Shown here: in pieces, positions 1-8,392 of the stretch
How the letters are laid out: every line of letters starts with the position of its first letter
How positions within the stretch are numbered: the stretch's first letter is position 1
From: Bacteroidia bacterium
Lineage (GTDB): Bacteria; Bacteroidota; Bacteroidia; Bacteroidales; Azobacteroidaceae
DNA length: 61,882 nucleotides
Reading direction: 5' to 3'
NCBI GenBank assembly: GCA_025999255.1
Contig: BNXB01000003.1
Location: 1-61,882 of the forward strand
Program-made: the position numbers and the translations under genes
The notes under the pieces: model-generated
Seen by the model: only the letters and a program-made list of their open reading frames with translations
Told to the model about the DNA's origin: nothing
Databases searched by the model: none

Positions 1-94
1 CACAAATCCCTTCATTCATGCAGAATGAACGGATGCTTAACCCTGAGGAAACATAACGAGAATGAAGCTCCGAAAATTGTTGGTCTGTTAACAT

Positions 95-652
95 ATGCTT
101 TTTTATATGCAAAAATACCGGAGAAAAATGGTTAGAAAAAGACGCGATTCAGCGGATGGTTACTTACGATCTAGTACTTATCAAAGTGCTGCGATGTATT
201 TACTTCAATATAATGAATTTGTATATAAGGATTACAATGAATTGCTTTATGGAAAAACATATTCAACTTCACATATTCCAACAGGAACATGCATTCCGTT
301 TTCAAAAAAAATATTCGTAACCGTTAATGGAAAATTATTACCTTGTGAACGTATAGGACATCAATTCGCATTGGGAGAAATTACTGATTCGGAAATTCAA
401 TTAGACCTACAATCTATTGCGGAAAAATATAATTACTATTACACTAAATTTGAGCAACAATGTAAAGCATGTTATAATAGAAAAGCATGCATTCAATGTA
501 TTTATAATTTACCCAATATTGAAGAAAAAACAATCTGCCATGGATATATGTCAAAAAAACAATTTGAAATGTATGAAAAATCACAATTGAAATTTTTCGC
601 CAGAAATCCTGAATCGTATGTTCGTATTATGGAAGAAATTCTAAAACAATAA
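95..652 (+). CDS. SPASM-domain half of a radical SAM peptide maturase (GG-Bacteroidales type), N-terminal part missing
   Basis: The 185-residue product matches only the C-terminal part of a radical SAM/SPASM peptide maturase: a segment reading IPTGTCIPFSKKIFVTVNGK, then LPCERIGHQFALGE, then a Cys-rich stretch (QCKACYNRKACIQC) and a last Cys in ICHGY. These cysteines would bind the auxiliary Fe-S clusters of a SPASM domain. The AdoMet-binding TIM-barrel half and its CxxxCxxC are absent, and a TAA at 89-91 sits just upstream in frame. The family modifies small precursor peptides; neither precursor nor leader peptidase is in the window. It is followed after 8 bp by the rSAM-like partner, so the two are probably co-transcribed. 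The DNA is AT-rich. Either the gene is broken near 1-135, or the rest lies outside the window in another frame. The family call comes from remembered relatives and is fairly firm; activity of this fragment is doubtful. Confidence 0.72.
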   Translation: MLFYMQKYRRKMVRKRRDSADGYLRSSTYQSAAMYLLQYNEFVYKDYNELLYGKTYSTSHIPTGTCIPFSKKIFVTVNGKLLPCERIGHQFALGEITDSEIQLDLQSIAEKYNYYYTKFEQQCKACYNRKACIQCIYNLPNIEEKTICHGYMSKKQFEMYEKSQLKFFARNPESYVRIMEEILKQ

Positions 653-660
653 TAAAAAAT

Positions 661-1905
661 ATGATAGATCTAAATAAAAAATACTGGTTTTATATTTATC
701 CTAGCGTGTATGTCTCAAGTCAAAAGAATAAAATGCTTTTGTATAATACAAAGGATGGTATGTATCTGGAAACTGACTCCGAAATAAATATCCAACTAAT
801 TAAAGATGTTTACGATAGTCGTAATTTAGGCGTTGTAACTTTAGATTCCAGATATATTTTAGAGGTAACTTGTTTGTCATTTATTGATAATATAATAAAA
901 AAAGGACTGGGAAATTTAGAAGAAGTAAATGAAGGTGAAAAGCCTGTAAATCTGCTGCCTATACTCAACCTGCAAAGAGATATTGATCGATTGATAAAAC
1001 ATGGAATAAGCTTGGAGAGCGAAGATTTTCTAAAATATCTAACTGAGATCAATATATTTATCAATAATTCATGTGCTGTTAAATGTATTCACTGCGTATC
1101 TTATAGTAAGCAAACTTATTCTTGTTTTTCAAATAAAAATAATAATACAAATTTGCATCCGGAAATCGTTGACAACATATTATTACAAGCTTCGAATTCT
1201 TTAACTAGGCGTATTAATATATTAGGAGGTAATATACTATTATATACCCAATGGAATAATTTGTTTGCCATTTTTGAAAAATATGATTATGATTTTCATT
1301 ATTGGATTCATTATCTCAACTTGATGAAAAGTGAAAACTGGTTAAAAAATACGGTATATTTAAAAAAAGAAATTTTGATTACTTTTCCTTTAGATGAAGA
1401 TATTATTAAAAATACTTTTATCTATTTTAAAAATGATAATAATACTCATTTCCATTTTTTAATTGAAAATGAGAGTCAATTTAATGAGACTGAAAATTAC
1501 ATACAACTATTTAATTTACATCAGGTCGTCATTATTCCTATATTTACAGGGAAAAATTCGCTTTTTTTTAGAAAAAATATTTTCCTTGAAAAAGAGGATA
1601 TATTGAAGGGAATAACACAGAGAAGGATATTCTGTAATCAAAAACTGAATTCAAACCATTTTGGGAAAATTTATTGTTTTCCTGATGGTTCAGTTAAGGC
1701 AAATATGAACTCAATTGAAATTGGGAATGTCAGCAAAGATCAATTACTTCAAATCGTTTTGAATGAAATGGAAGGTAATACGGCATGGCGTAAAATCAGA
1801 AATGAGATTCCATGCAGTATTTGCTTATATCAATATCTTTGTCCATCCCCTTCCAATTATGAGTTGGTTATTGGTAAACCTAATTTTTGTCATGTGAAAG
1901 CATAA
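661..1905 (+). CDS. rSAM/SPASM-like partner protein of a GG-Bacteroidales peptide maturation system
   Basis: The 414-residue product has an N-terminal region typical of the 'pseudo-rSAM' partner in Bacteroidales GG peptide systems, then a radical-SAM-like core and a SPASM-like C-terminus (CNQKL..., YCFPDGSVKANM, IPCSICLYQYLC, NFCHVKA). The family name implies loss of the AdoMet cluster site, yet a complete CxxxCxxC is visible here: C138-AVK-C142-IH-C145. An aromatic follows only weakly (residue 144 is His), and the glycine-rich strand is reduced to ILGGN. The gene lies 8 bp after the SPASM fragment and 19 bp before a glycosyltransferase, suggesting one operon. It is AT-rich like its upstream neighbour and unlike the rest of the window, consistent with transfer. 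Whether it is catalytic cannot be told from the sequence. Confidence 0.7.
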   Translation: MIDLNKKYWFYIYPSVYVSSQKNKMLLYNTKDGMYLETDSEINIQLIKDVYDSRNLGVVTLDSRYILEVTCLSFIDNIIKKGLGNLEEVNEGEKPVNLLPILNLQRDIDRLIKHGISLESEDFLKYLTEINIFINNSCAVKCIHCVSYSKQTYSCFSNKNNNTNLHPEIVDNILLQASNSLTRRINILGGNILLYTQWNNLFAIFEKYDYDFHYWIHYLNLMKSENWLKNTVYLKKEILITFPLDEDIIKNTFIYFKNDNNTHFHFLIENESQFNETENYIQLFNLHQVVIIPIFTGKNSLFFRKNIFLEKEDILKGITQRRIFCNQKLNSNHFGKIYCFPDGSVKANMNSIEIGNVSKDQLLQIVLNEMEGNTAWRKIRNEIPCSICLYQYLCPSPSNYELVIGKPNFCHVKA

Positions 1906-1924
1906 TTATTTTTCCTATATTACA

Positions 1925-3049
1925 ATGAAACATAAGTCGGCTTTGCAAAAAAAAATATCATTCTGTATTACCCGTAAGAATCAGATATTACGATATATGG
2001 GCGGATACTTTGTCATACATACGGCTTCTTTTCTTTCCCGGAAACAAACGGAAAAGTTGAACAAGGAAAAATCCGTGGAGAACTTAATTCCTGGAAAAAT
2101 CCAGACAAATACAGGCTTGGATGGTATCCATTCCTATGTTTATCCCATAATAAAAATGCATTTACCTTCCATTTCGGTTATTTTACCTGTCTATAACATG
2201 GAATCATTTATATTTCAAGCTGTTGATAGTATTCTCAAACAAACCTTTGAAAGTTTTGAATTGATTATTATTGATGATGCTTCGACAGATAATACAAGGA
2301 CAGTATTGGATGGATTTGAAGATTCTCGGATTATCAGGATATATAATCCGTATCATACCGGAAATTACAGATGCCGTAATCAAGGATTGGATATTGCCAA
2401 AGGGAAGTATATTGCGGTGATGGACGGTGATGATATAGCACATTCCGACAGGTTACGGAAGCAGCATACTTTCATGGAGTCCAACCCTCGTTATATGGCA
2501 GTCGGAACCGATATCGAATTTTTCTCCGAATCTTCTCCGTCCTGTGTACTCCAACGAACAAGGGATGAAGCATTGCTTAAAGTGCAATTGCTTAAAGATA
2601 ATGTTTGTACGCATCCGACCCTGATTATCAGACAGGAAATATTTAACAAGTATGGAATAAAATACAATGAGGATTATGAATATTCGGCAGATTATGACTT
2701 AATGGTCAATATCAGCCGGATAGGAGCGATATCCAATTTACCTGAGGTACTATTGAGCTATCGCCGGCATCCCGGACAGATCAGTCATGCAAAAAGACAG
2801 GCTCAGTGGGTATATGCGGATCAAATCCGGTTGAAACAATTGGAGGCTTTTAAAATCCGGCCTTCTATCGATGAAATTATTTTACATTTGAGTTTGATGA
2901 AAGGATTTGCCATCCCTGCATCAAAACATTTGTCTGCTGTAAAATGGTGTAATAAACTGTTGACTAAAAATGATATGTTGAAATTGTACGATGAAAAATT
3001 TCTATATCGTTTTTTGGAGGAAAGTTGTTGTTTATGTATGAAAATCTGA
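1925..3049 (+). CDS. family 2 glycosyltransferase with remnant N-terminal module
   Basis: Residues of about 80-300 form a GT2 (GT-A fold) catalytic domain: ISVILPVYNMESFI, the IIIDDASTDNT strand, and the metal-binding DGDD motif in AVMDGDDIAHSDRL, followed by the acceptor-side SADYDLMV. It probably transfers a sugar from a nucleotide-sugar donor at the cytoplasmic face. The first 40 residues look like scraps of another module: KISFCITRKNQI and MGGYFVI resemble [12 protein letters not shown] and RGGKFVI in the next gene, but the roughly 75 residues between them are gone. The 3' end overlaps the next gene. Glycosyltransferases commonly sit beside GG-type maturases, so a role in decorating the peptide product or in surface glycan synthesis is inferred, not shown. 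Confidence 0.75.
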   Translation: MKHKSALQKKISFCITRKNQILRYMGGYFVIHTASFLSRKQTEKLNKEKSVENLIPGKIQTNTGLDGIHSYVYPIIKMHLPSISVILPVYNMESFIFQAVDSILKQTFESFELIIIDDASTDNTRTVLDGFEDSRIIRIYNPYHTGNYRCRNQGLDIAKGKYIAVMDGDDIAHSDRLRKQHTFMESNPRYMAVGTDIEFFSESSPSCVLQRTRDEALLKVQLLKDNVCTHPTLIIRQEIFNKYGIKYNEDYEYSADYDLMVNISRIGAISNLPEVLLSYRRHPGQISHAKRQAQWVYADQIRLKQLEAFKIRPSIDEIILHLSLMKGFAIPASKHLSAVKWCNKLLTKNDMLKLYDEKFLYRFLEESCCLCMKI

Positions 3050-4395
3050 AATTATCCTTCTGTATTACATGTAAAAATCGGGTTTCCCAAATCCGGCAGA
3101 CATTGCCCGTGAACTTGGAAGATAATAGGATGGACAGTCTAATCGTAGAGTTTATCCTTGTTGACTTCGGTAGTACGGACGGATTAAAGGAATGGATTGG
3201 AGAAAATTTCAAACAGGAATTGAAATCGGGTTACCTGAAATATTATTATACGGAAAAGCTATCTTCCTGGCATGCTTCCATTGCCAAAAATACGGCTCAT
3301 TTTTACGCTGATAATGATATTCTTGTCAACCTGGATTGCGACAACTATACTGGATACAGGGGCGGAAAATTTGTGATACAACAATTTATTCAAAGTAAGG
3401 ATTTCAAAATTGTTTTACATCAGTTCAATCAATATGGAGACGGTTCTTTTGGCCGGATAGGAGTCCTAAGACGTTTTTTTGATGCAATCTATAGAAATAT
3501 GGAAACAGATCGGATGACAAAAGAAACCTTTGTAAAGGACGGAATACCGGCATTAAGTATTGTTATACCGGTGTACAATGTTCCTACCGGATATTTGCAG
3601 GAAGCGATGGATAGTATTCTCGACCAGACATTCGTAGATTTCGAGTTGATTATCGTTGATGACGGTTCAACGGACGATAGTATTTCCATCATTAAAAGTT
3701 ATAACGATAACCGTATCCGGTTGATACAAAATAATCATGATTTCATAGGTTCTCTGAATATAGGAATGACGGCTGCCCGTGGGAAATATATTGTACGGAT
3801 GGACGCCGACGATATCATGCTTCCTCATCGCCTGCAAGTACAATATGAGTTTATGGAAAAACACCCCAAAATAGCTGTTTGTGGATCCTGGATCGAAAAA
3901 TTCGGGAATGATGAAAGAATTGTTCAATTGCCCGGGGAACATGAACAAATAGTTACTTCCATGCTATCGTCCAATCCGATGGCCCATCCGTCCGTCATGA
4001 TACGGAAAAATGTTTTTGAACAGCTTGGAATGGAGTTGTATAAACGCGAATACCCTTGCGCCGAAGATTATAAACTATGGACGGATTTGGCATTAAAGGG
4101 GTGCCATTTTGCCAACATCCCGGAAGTCTTATTGAAATACCGTTGTTCGGAACATCAGGTCACCCACACCAAGTGGAACACCATGTTACAATCGACACAA
4201 AAAATACAGGCGGAATATGCGGAAGAAATCATGGAACAAATCGTTTCACAGGAACAACGGTATATGGATTTATTTAATTCCCTGATTGACCTGTCAAATG
4301 AAGGATTGCTCCATCTCAACGGATTGTTGAATATTGTTTACCGGATATATGTTTTCTTTTTAAGAAATAGCGTACCTTTGCATTCCGGTTTTTAA
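3034..4395 (+). CDS. two-module glycosyltransferase (truncated galactosyltransferase-like module plus GT2)
   Basis: The product has 453 residues from ATG 3034; a GGAGG at 3016-3020 lies upstream, and TTG 3025 is a possible earlier start. Module 1 (about 5-150) reads [35 protein letters not shown] (a DxD motif) and GDGSFGRIG, as in galactosyltransferase-related enzymes, but stops before the GGYDE and DVDL segments those enzymes carry. Module 2 (about 170-400) is a complete GT2 domain: [35 protein letters not shown], and [10 protein letters not shown]. It overlaps the previous glycosyltransferase by 16 bp, so the pair is probably translationally coupled. The partial first module suggests deletion and fusion between neighbouring glycosyltransferase genes; module 2 is probably the active one. 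Confidence 0.75.
   Translation: MYENLKLSFCITCKNRVSQIRQTLPVNLEDNRMDSLIVEFILVDFGSTDGLKEWIGENFKQELKSGYLKYYYTEKLSSWHASIAKNTAHFYADNDILVNLDCDNYTGYRGGKFVIQQFIQSKDFKIVLHQFNQYGDGSFGRIGVLRRFFDAIYRNMETDRMTKETFVKDGIPALSIVIPVYNVPTGYLQEAMDSILDQTFVDFELIIVDDGSTDDSISIIKSYNDNRIRLIQNNHDFIGSLNIGMTAARGKYIVRMDADDIMLPHRLQVQYEFMEKHPKIAVCGSWIEKFGNDERIVQLPGEHEQIVTSMLSSNPMAHPSVMIRKNVFEQLGMELYKREYPCAEDYKLWTDLALKGCHFANIPEVLLKYRCSEHQVTHTKWNTMLQSTQKIQAEYAEEIMEQIVSQEQRYMDLFNSLIDLSNEGLLHLNGLLNIVYRIYVFFLRNSVPLHSGF
4373..4380 (+). promoter_or_regulatory. candidate promoter (-7 box) for engB
   Basis: TACCTTTG fits the Bacteroidota -7 consensus TAnnTTTG and lies in the last codons of the upstream glycosyltransferase. No clear -33 TTTG is seen. 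A small hairpin (GGTTTT-TAAG-AAAACC) follows directly and could mark the end of the upstream transcript. Confidence 0.4.
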
Positions 4396-4451
4396 GAAAA
4401 CCGCTGTCTCTCGGAGGGGATAGAATGTTGTGTTTCAAAAATATAAAAGGT

Positions 4452-5054
4452 ATGAATATCAAGACAGCTGAATTTGTGATAAGTAATACTGATGTGATGA
4501 AATGCCCTCAGGACGTCAGGCCCGAATATGCTTTTATCGGCCGGTCGAATGTGGGAAAATCATCATTGATCAACATGCTCACCAACCGGAAAGGTTTGGC
4601 CATGACATCGTCCACGCCTGGGAAAACGCAATTAATCAATCATTTTTCCATTAATGACGAATGGTATCTGGTCGATTTACCCGGATACGGATATGCCCAA
4701 CGTGGGAAAAAAGGCCGGGAAAGAATAGAAGAAATTATCCGTTCCTATGTGGAAAAAAGGGATTTGCTGACTTGCCTTTTTGTCCTGATCGATTGCAGGC
4801 ATGAAGCTCAGATAATAGATCTGGAATTCATGGAATATTTAGGGGAAAACGGTATCCCTTTCGTTATTATTTTTACAAAGACGGATAAGATTTCAAATTC
4901 CCGCCTGAAAGAAAATGTAGAAAAATATAAGACTAAGTTATTAGAAACATGGGAGGAGCTTCCTCCGTTTTTTTTCACTTCGTCGGAACATAAAAATGGA
5001 AAAGATGAAATTTTAAATTATATTGAAGAGATCAATAAATCGTTGGAAGAATAG
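4452..5054 (+). CDS. engB: ribosome biogenesis GTP-binding protein EngB (YihA/YsxC)
   Basis: This small TRAFAC-class GTPase assists late assembly of the large ribosomal subunit. All G motifs are visible in the 200-residue product: G1 GRSNVGKSS (30-38), G2 around SSTPGKT (53-59), G3 DLPGYG (75-80), G4 TKTD (142-145) and a G5-like TSSEH. The start chosen is ATG 4452 because [15 protein letters not shown] aligns with the usual N-terminus and gives normal family length. An in-frame ATG at 4425 has a stronger upstream purine tract (cggagggga) and would add nine residues. The gene opens the housekeeping part of the window, downstream of the peptide-modification island. Confidence 0.95.
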   Translation: MNIKTAEFVISNTDVMKCPQDVRPEYAFIGRSNVGKSSLINMLTNRKGLAMTSSTPGKTQLINHFSINDEWYLVDLPGYGYAQRGKKGRERIEEIIRSYVEKRDLLTCLFVLIDCRHEAQIIDLEFMEYLGENGIPFVIIFTKTDKISNSRLKENVEKYKTKLLETWEELPPFFFTSSEHKNGKDEILNYIEEINKSLEE

Positions 5055-5096
5055 ATTATAGATAAAATTGATATAAATTAATAAATTATAGATAGA

Positions 5097-5540
5097 ATGA
5101 ATTGGTTTGAATGTAAGGTCTCTTACGAAAAAATGATGGAGAATGGGGCTCCGAAGAAAGTTACGGAACCGTATCTGGTGGATGCTTTGTCGTTTACGGA
5201 AGCCGAGGCCCGTATCCTGGAGGAAATGAAGCCTTTTATCAGCGGGGAAATGACTGTTGCCGATATCAAAAGGGCGCGTATTGCAGAACTTTTTTTTAAC
5301 GAAAACGGAGATCGTTATTACAAGGCGAAAGTCCAGTTTATCACGTTGGATGAAAAGAGTGGGGCAGAGAAGAGAACATCCGTACAAATGTTAGCTCAGG
5401 CTTCGGATATCAAAGAGGCAATTGCCGTCGTCGATCAGGGAATGAAAGGAACGATGGCCGATTATGCTATTGCATCTGTTGCAGAGACAATGATTATGGA
5501 TGTATTCCCATTTTCGGCCGAAGGAAAAAAGCCTGAATGA
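5097..5540 (+). CDS. DUF4494 domain protein
   Basis: This 147-residue soluble protein starts MNWFECKVSYEKMMENGA and continues with VTEPYLVDALSFTEAEARI, matching the DUF4494 family of Bacteroidota. No signal peptide, membrane segment or catalytic motif is seen. Its biochemical role is unknown. The stop overlaps the start of the YggS-like gene by 4 bp (ATGA), which suggests translational coupling. The 42-bp gap from engB holds a repeated ATTATAGATA motif. Confidence 0.85.
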   Translation: MNWFECKVSYEKMMENGAPKKVTEPYLVDALSFTEAEARILEEMKPFISGEMTVADIKRARIAELFFNENGDRYYKAKVQFITLDEKSGAEKRTSVQMLAQASDIKEAIAVVDQGMKGTMADYAIASVAETMIMDVFPFSAEGKKPE

Positions 5541-6202
5541 GTATTGCACAGCGACTACATGAAGTTTGGAATCAGTTGCCTGACGGGACACGTCTGGTAG
5601 CCGTTTCAAAATTTCACCCTTCAACTGTTATCCGGGAGGCGTATGATGCCGGACAACGGATTTTTGGGGAAAGCCGTGTGCAGGAACTCGTAGCAAAACA
5701 GGAAGAATTACCCGGAGACATCATCTGGCATTTTATCGGGCATTTACAGACTAATAAAGTCAGATATATTGTTCCTGTTGTGGATATGATTGAGAGTGTC
5801 GATAGCCTGCATTTGCTTCGGGAAATCGATCTTCAGGGGCGGAAATTCAATCGTCGGGTGAATGTTCTGTTACAGATTCATATTGCTGAGGAAGAGGCTA
5901 AGTTTGGGTTTACTTTTGATGAATGTCGTCAGTTGCTCTTGTCCGGAGAGGTTCGGAAAATGAAAAATGTTTGTGTTTGCGGACTGATGGGAATGGCTAC
6001 ATTTACTGATAATCAGTCCGTGATTCGAACCGAATTTGCAGGTTTGGCCGGTTTTTTTAAGGAAATGAAACGGGAATTTTTTGAAGATGATCCTGAATTC
6101 AGAGAAGTATCCATGGGCATGAGCGACGATTATTTGCTTGCAATTGAGGAAGGAAGTACACTTGTCCGGATTGGAAGTAAATTGTTCGGACAGCGGATTT
6201 AG
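5537..6202 (+). CDS. YggS-family pyridoxal phosphate homeostasis protein
   Basis: The 221-residue product is a single-domain PLP-binding TIM-barrel protein of the YggS/PROSC type. It has no known catalytic activity and helps balance free vitamin B6 and amino-acid pools. Visible signatures are the PLP-linking lysine in LVAVSK (Lys25), FGESRVQEL, WHFIGHLQTNK, and the C-terminal SMGMSDDY followed by GSTLVRIGSKLFG that holds the phosphate. It overlaps the DUF4494 stop by 4 bp. pdxA elsewhere in the window belongs to the same vitamin pathway but is not linked. Confidence 0.92.
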   Translation: MSIAQRLHEVWNQLPDGTRLVAVSKFHPSTVIREAYDAGQRIFGESRVQELVAKQEELPGDIIWHFIGHLQTNKVRYIVPVVDMIESVDSLHLLREIDLQGRKFNRRVNVLLQIHIAEEEAKFGFTFDECRQLLLSGEVRKMKNVCVCGLMGMATFTDNQSVIRTEFAGLAGFFKEMKREFFEDDPEFREVSMGMSDDYLLAIEEGSTLVRIGSKLFGQRI

Positions 6203-6248
6203 TAAATTTTTATCCTATTAAATTTAAGAATTGGGAATTTATTTTTAG

Positions 6249-6300
6249 TTTTGTAGGATATAATCTATTATAATTCTATGTTTTGTAGAATATAATCTAT
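6249..6300. repeat. direct 20-bp repeat upstream of the DHOD-like gene
   Basis: TTTTGTAGGATATAATCTAT at 6249-6268 recurs at 6281-6300 with one mismatch (GG to GA). The units are spaced 32 bp apart, about three helical turns, and the second ends 11 bp before the start codon. They could be paired protein-binding sites or a promoter duplication; nothing in the sequence decides this. Confidence 0.6.
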
Positions 6301-6311
6301 ATTAATTTACT

Positions 6312-7292
6312 ATGGGAAATACTTTTGAAGCCAAATTTGCAGGTTTGAATTTGAAAAGTCCTATCATCATAGGAAGTTCAGGATTAACGAATAGTGCTGA
6401 GAAGAATAAAGAACTGGAGCGATCCGGTGCAGGGGCGGTGGTCTTGAAATCGTTATTTGAAGAGCAAATTGCCATGCAATCCGACTGGATGCTCGAAGAT
6501 AGTAGTTATCCCGAAGCGGATGACTATATACGGAATTATGTTAAGAGTAACGAAATCGCCGATTATATAAAATTAATACAGGAATCCAAACAACAATGTT
6601 CCATTCCTGTGATTGCAAGCATTAATTGTTATAAGTCGGATTCGTGGGTTGATTTTGCCCGCCAGATTGAGATGGCCGGTGCGGATGCCATTGAATTAAA
6701 TGTGTTTGTTCTTAATACGGAAATTAATACGGGTTCGGATTTTCTTGAGAATACTTATATCCGGATACTTGATAAGGTAAGGGAAAAAGTGAATATTCCT
6801 GTTATAATAAAGATGAGCAGGATGTTCAGTAATATTGTGGAAATGGTTAACCGGCTTTATGCTCATGGAGCTTCCGGAGTGGTGTTGTTTAATCGTTTTT
6901 ATCAGCCGGATATTGATATTAACAAATTACAGATGGTTTCGGGACAGGTTTTCAGTTCTCATATGGATATTGCCGAAACATTGCGTTGGACGGGAATTAT
7001 CTCGGGTCGTGTTCCGCAGATTCCGATTGCTTCGTCAACAGGAATTCAGGATTGGGAGGATGTTGTAAAATGTATTCTGGCTGGGGCTTCGGCTGTTGAA
7101 ATTTGTAGTACGGTTTATCAGCATGGTCATGAAATCATTTCTCAGATGAGACGCAGCATGGAAGAGTGGATGCATTCCATGAATTACAAGAGTATTGACG
7201 ATTTTCGCGGGAAATTAAACTATACCGGTATTTCTGATCCTTCCATTTATGAACGGGTGCAGTTTATGAAATATTTTTCCAACCGCGATTGA
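6312..7292 (+). CDS. dihydroorotate dehydrogenase-like FMN protein
   Basis: This 326-residue cytosolic TIM-barrel protein resembles class 1 dihydroorotate dehydrogenase but belongs to the separate 'DHOD-like' group common in Bacteroidota. Visible parts are the opening MGNTFEAKFAGLNLKSPIII, VVLKSLFEEQI, ADAIELNVF, PVIIKMS, and the phosphate-binding end IPIASSTGIQDWEDV / AGASAVEICST. The usual catalytic Cys/Ser loop is not obvious, so the substrate may not be dihydroorotate. No pyrimidine genes are nearby. It ends exactly where the convergent mnmA ends, with no spacer. Confidence 0.85.
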   Translation: MGNTFEAKFAGLNLKSPIIIGSSGLTNSAEKNKELERSGAGAVVLKSLFEEQIAMQSDWMLEDSSYPEADDYIRNYVKSNEIADYIKLIQESKQQCSIPVIASINCYKSDSWVDFARQIEMAGADAIELNVFVLNTEINTGSDFLENTYIRILDKVREKVNIPVIIKMSRMFSNIVEMVNRLYAHGASGVVLFNRFYQPDIDINKLQMVSGQVFSSHMDIAETLRWTGIISGRVPQIPIASSTGIQDWEDVVKCILAGASAVEICSTVYQHGHEIISQMRRSMEEWMHSMNYKSIDDFRGKLNYTGISDPSIYERVQFMKYFSNRD

Positions 7293-8369
7293 TTATACCA
7301 GCGGATTAATGATCATTCCGCTACCAAGGCAAAGTTTACATTCTTTGTCGTAAATCACACCGAATTGTCCGGCTGCGATCCCTTGTATTTTATCTTCTGA
7401 TTCGATGCGATAAATATCTCCGATTTTCCGGAGTTTCCCGGAAGTAAATTCGGGAGTATGGCGGATTTTGAATGTAATTTCTTTCTCATCCCGAAAATCG
7501 CCCCAAGGATCTTCCGTAATGAAATCGAAACCCTGCAGATTAACGGTTTTACCGTATTGTGTTTCGGGGTCGTAACCGTTTGAAACATAAATAATGTTCC
7601 GGCGGATATCTTTTTTGATAACGAACCAAGGACCTCCGCTCAGTCCCAGTCCTTTGCGTTGCCCGATAGTATGAAACCAATAACCGTTATGTATTCCTGT
7701 TTTTTCTCCGGTTTCGTAATTGACTATTTTCCCCGGACGATCGCCTAAATATCTTCGTATAAAGTCGTTATAATTGATTTTACCAAGGAAGCAGATTCCC
7801 TGGCTATCTTTGCGTAGAGCGCTCGGAAGACCTTCTCTGGCCGCAATTTCACGTACTTCGCTTTTCAGGAGATGGCCGATTGGAAACATCAACTTGGATA
7901 TTTGCAGGTAATCGACCTGTCCGAGAAAGTAGGTTTGATCTTTCACTTTATCGGCAGCGGTCGATAAATATATTTTCCCGTTGATTTCAGTAGTAGTGGC
8001 ATAGTGTCCGGTTGCTATTTTATCGAATTCATGACCCCATTTCTGTTCAAAACATCCGAATTTAATCAGCTTATTGCACATCATATCCGGATTTGGGGTC
8101 AATCCGCGTTTAACGGCGTCGATAGTATAACTCACCACGTTTTCCCAATACTCTTCGTGAAGAGATACAATTTCCATTTTACAGCCGTATTTTTTTGCTA
8201 TGTAAGAGGTGATTTCAATATCTTCTTCTGCCGGGCAATCGATGTATCCATCTTTATCTTCCATTCCTATTCTGATGTAAAAGATGGTTGGATCGTACCC
8301 TGCTTCTTTCAATTGACGGACAACCACAGAACTGTCAACTCCTCCCGAAACTAATGCTGCAATCTTCAT
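7293..8369 (-). CDS. mnmA: tRNA 2-thiouridine(34) synthase MnmA
   Basis: The 358-residue product thiolates U34 in the wobble position of tRNA-Lys, -Glu and -Gln using ATP and a sulfur relay. It has the PP-loop SGGVDSS (8-14), the first catalytic cysteine in [10 protein letters not shown], the second in [15 protein letters not shown], and [10 protein letters not shown] tRNA-Lys(UUU), a substrate of this enzyme type, lies elsewhere in the window. A -7 box begins only 5 bp before the ATG, so the mRNA may be leaderless. The 3' end abuts the convergent DHOD-like gene. Confidence 0.95.
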   Translation of the reverse strand: MKIAALVSGGVDSSVVVRQLKEAGYDPTIFYIRIGMEDKDGYIDCPAEEDIEITSYIAKKYGCKMEIVSLHEEYWENVVSYTIDAVKRGLTPNPDMMCNKLIKFGCFEQKWGHEFDKIATGHYATTTEINGKIYLSTAADKVKDQTYFLGQVDYLQISKLMFPIGHLLKSEVREIAAREGLPSALRKDSQGICFLGKINYNDFIRRYLGDRPGKIVNYETGEKTGIHNGYWFHTIGQRKGLGLSGGPWFVIKKDIRRNIIYVSNGYDPETQYGKTVNLQGFDFITEDPWGDFRDEKEITFKIRHTPEFTSGKLRKIGDIYRIESEDKIQGIAAGQFGVIYDKECKLCLGSGMIINPLV

Positions 8370-8373
8370 ACTG

Positions 8374-8381
8374 CAAAGTTA
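8374..8381 (-). promoter_or_regulatory. candidate mnmA promoter (-7 box) very close to the start
   Basis: On the minus strand TAACTTTG fits TAnnTTTG and ends 4 bp before the mnmA ATG. Transcription would then begin at or within the first codons, giving a leaderless or nearly leaderless mRNA. Confidence 0.5.
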
Positions 8382-8392
8382 AAAATAAATAT

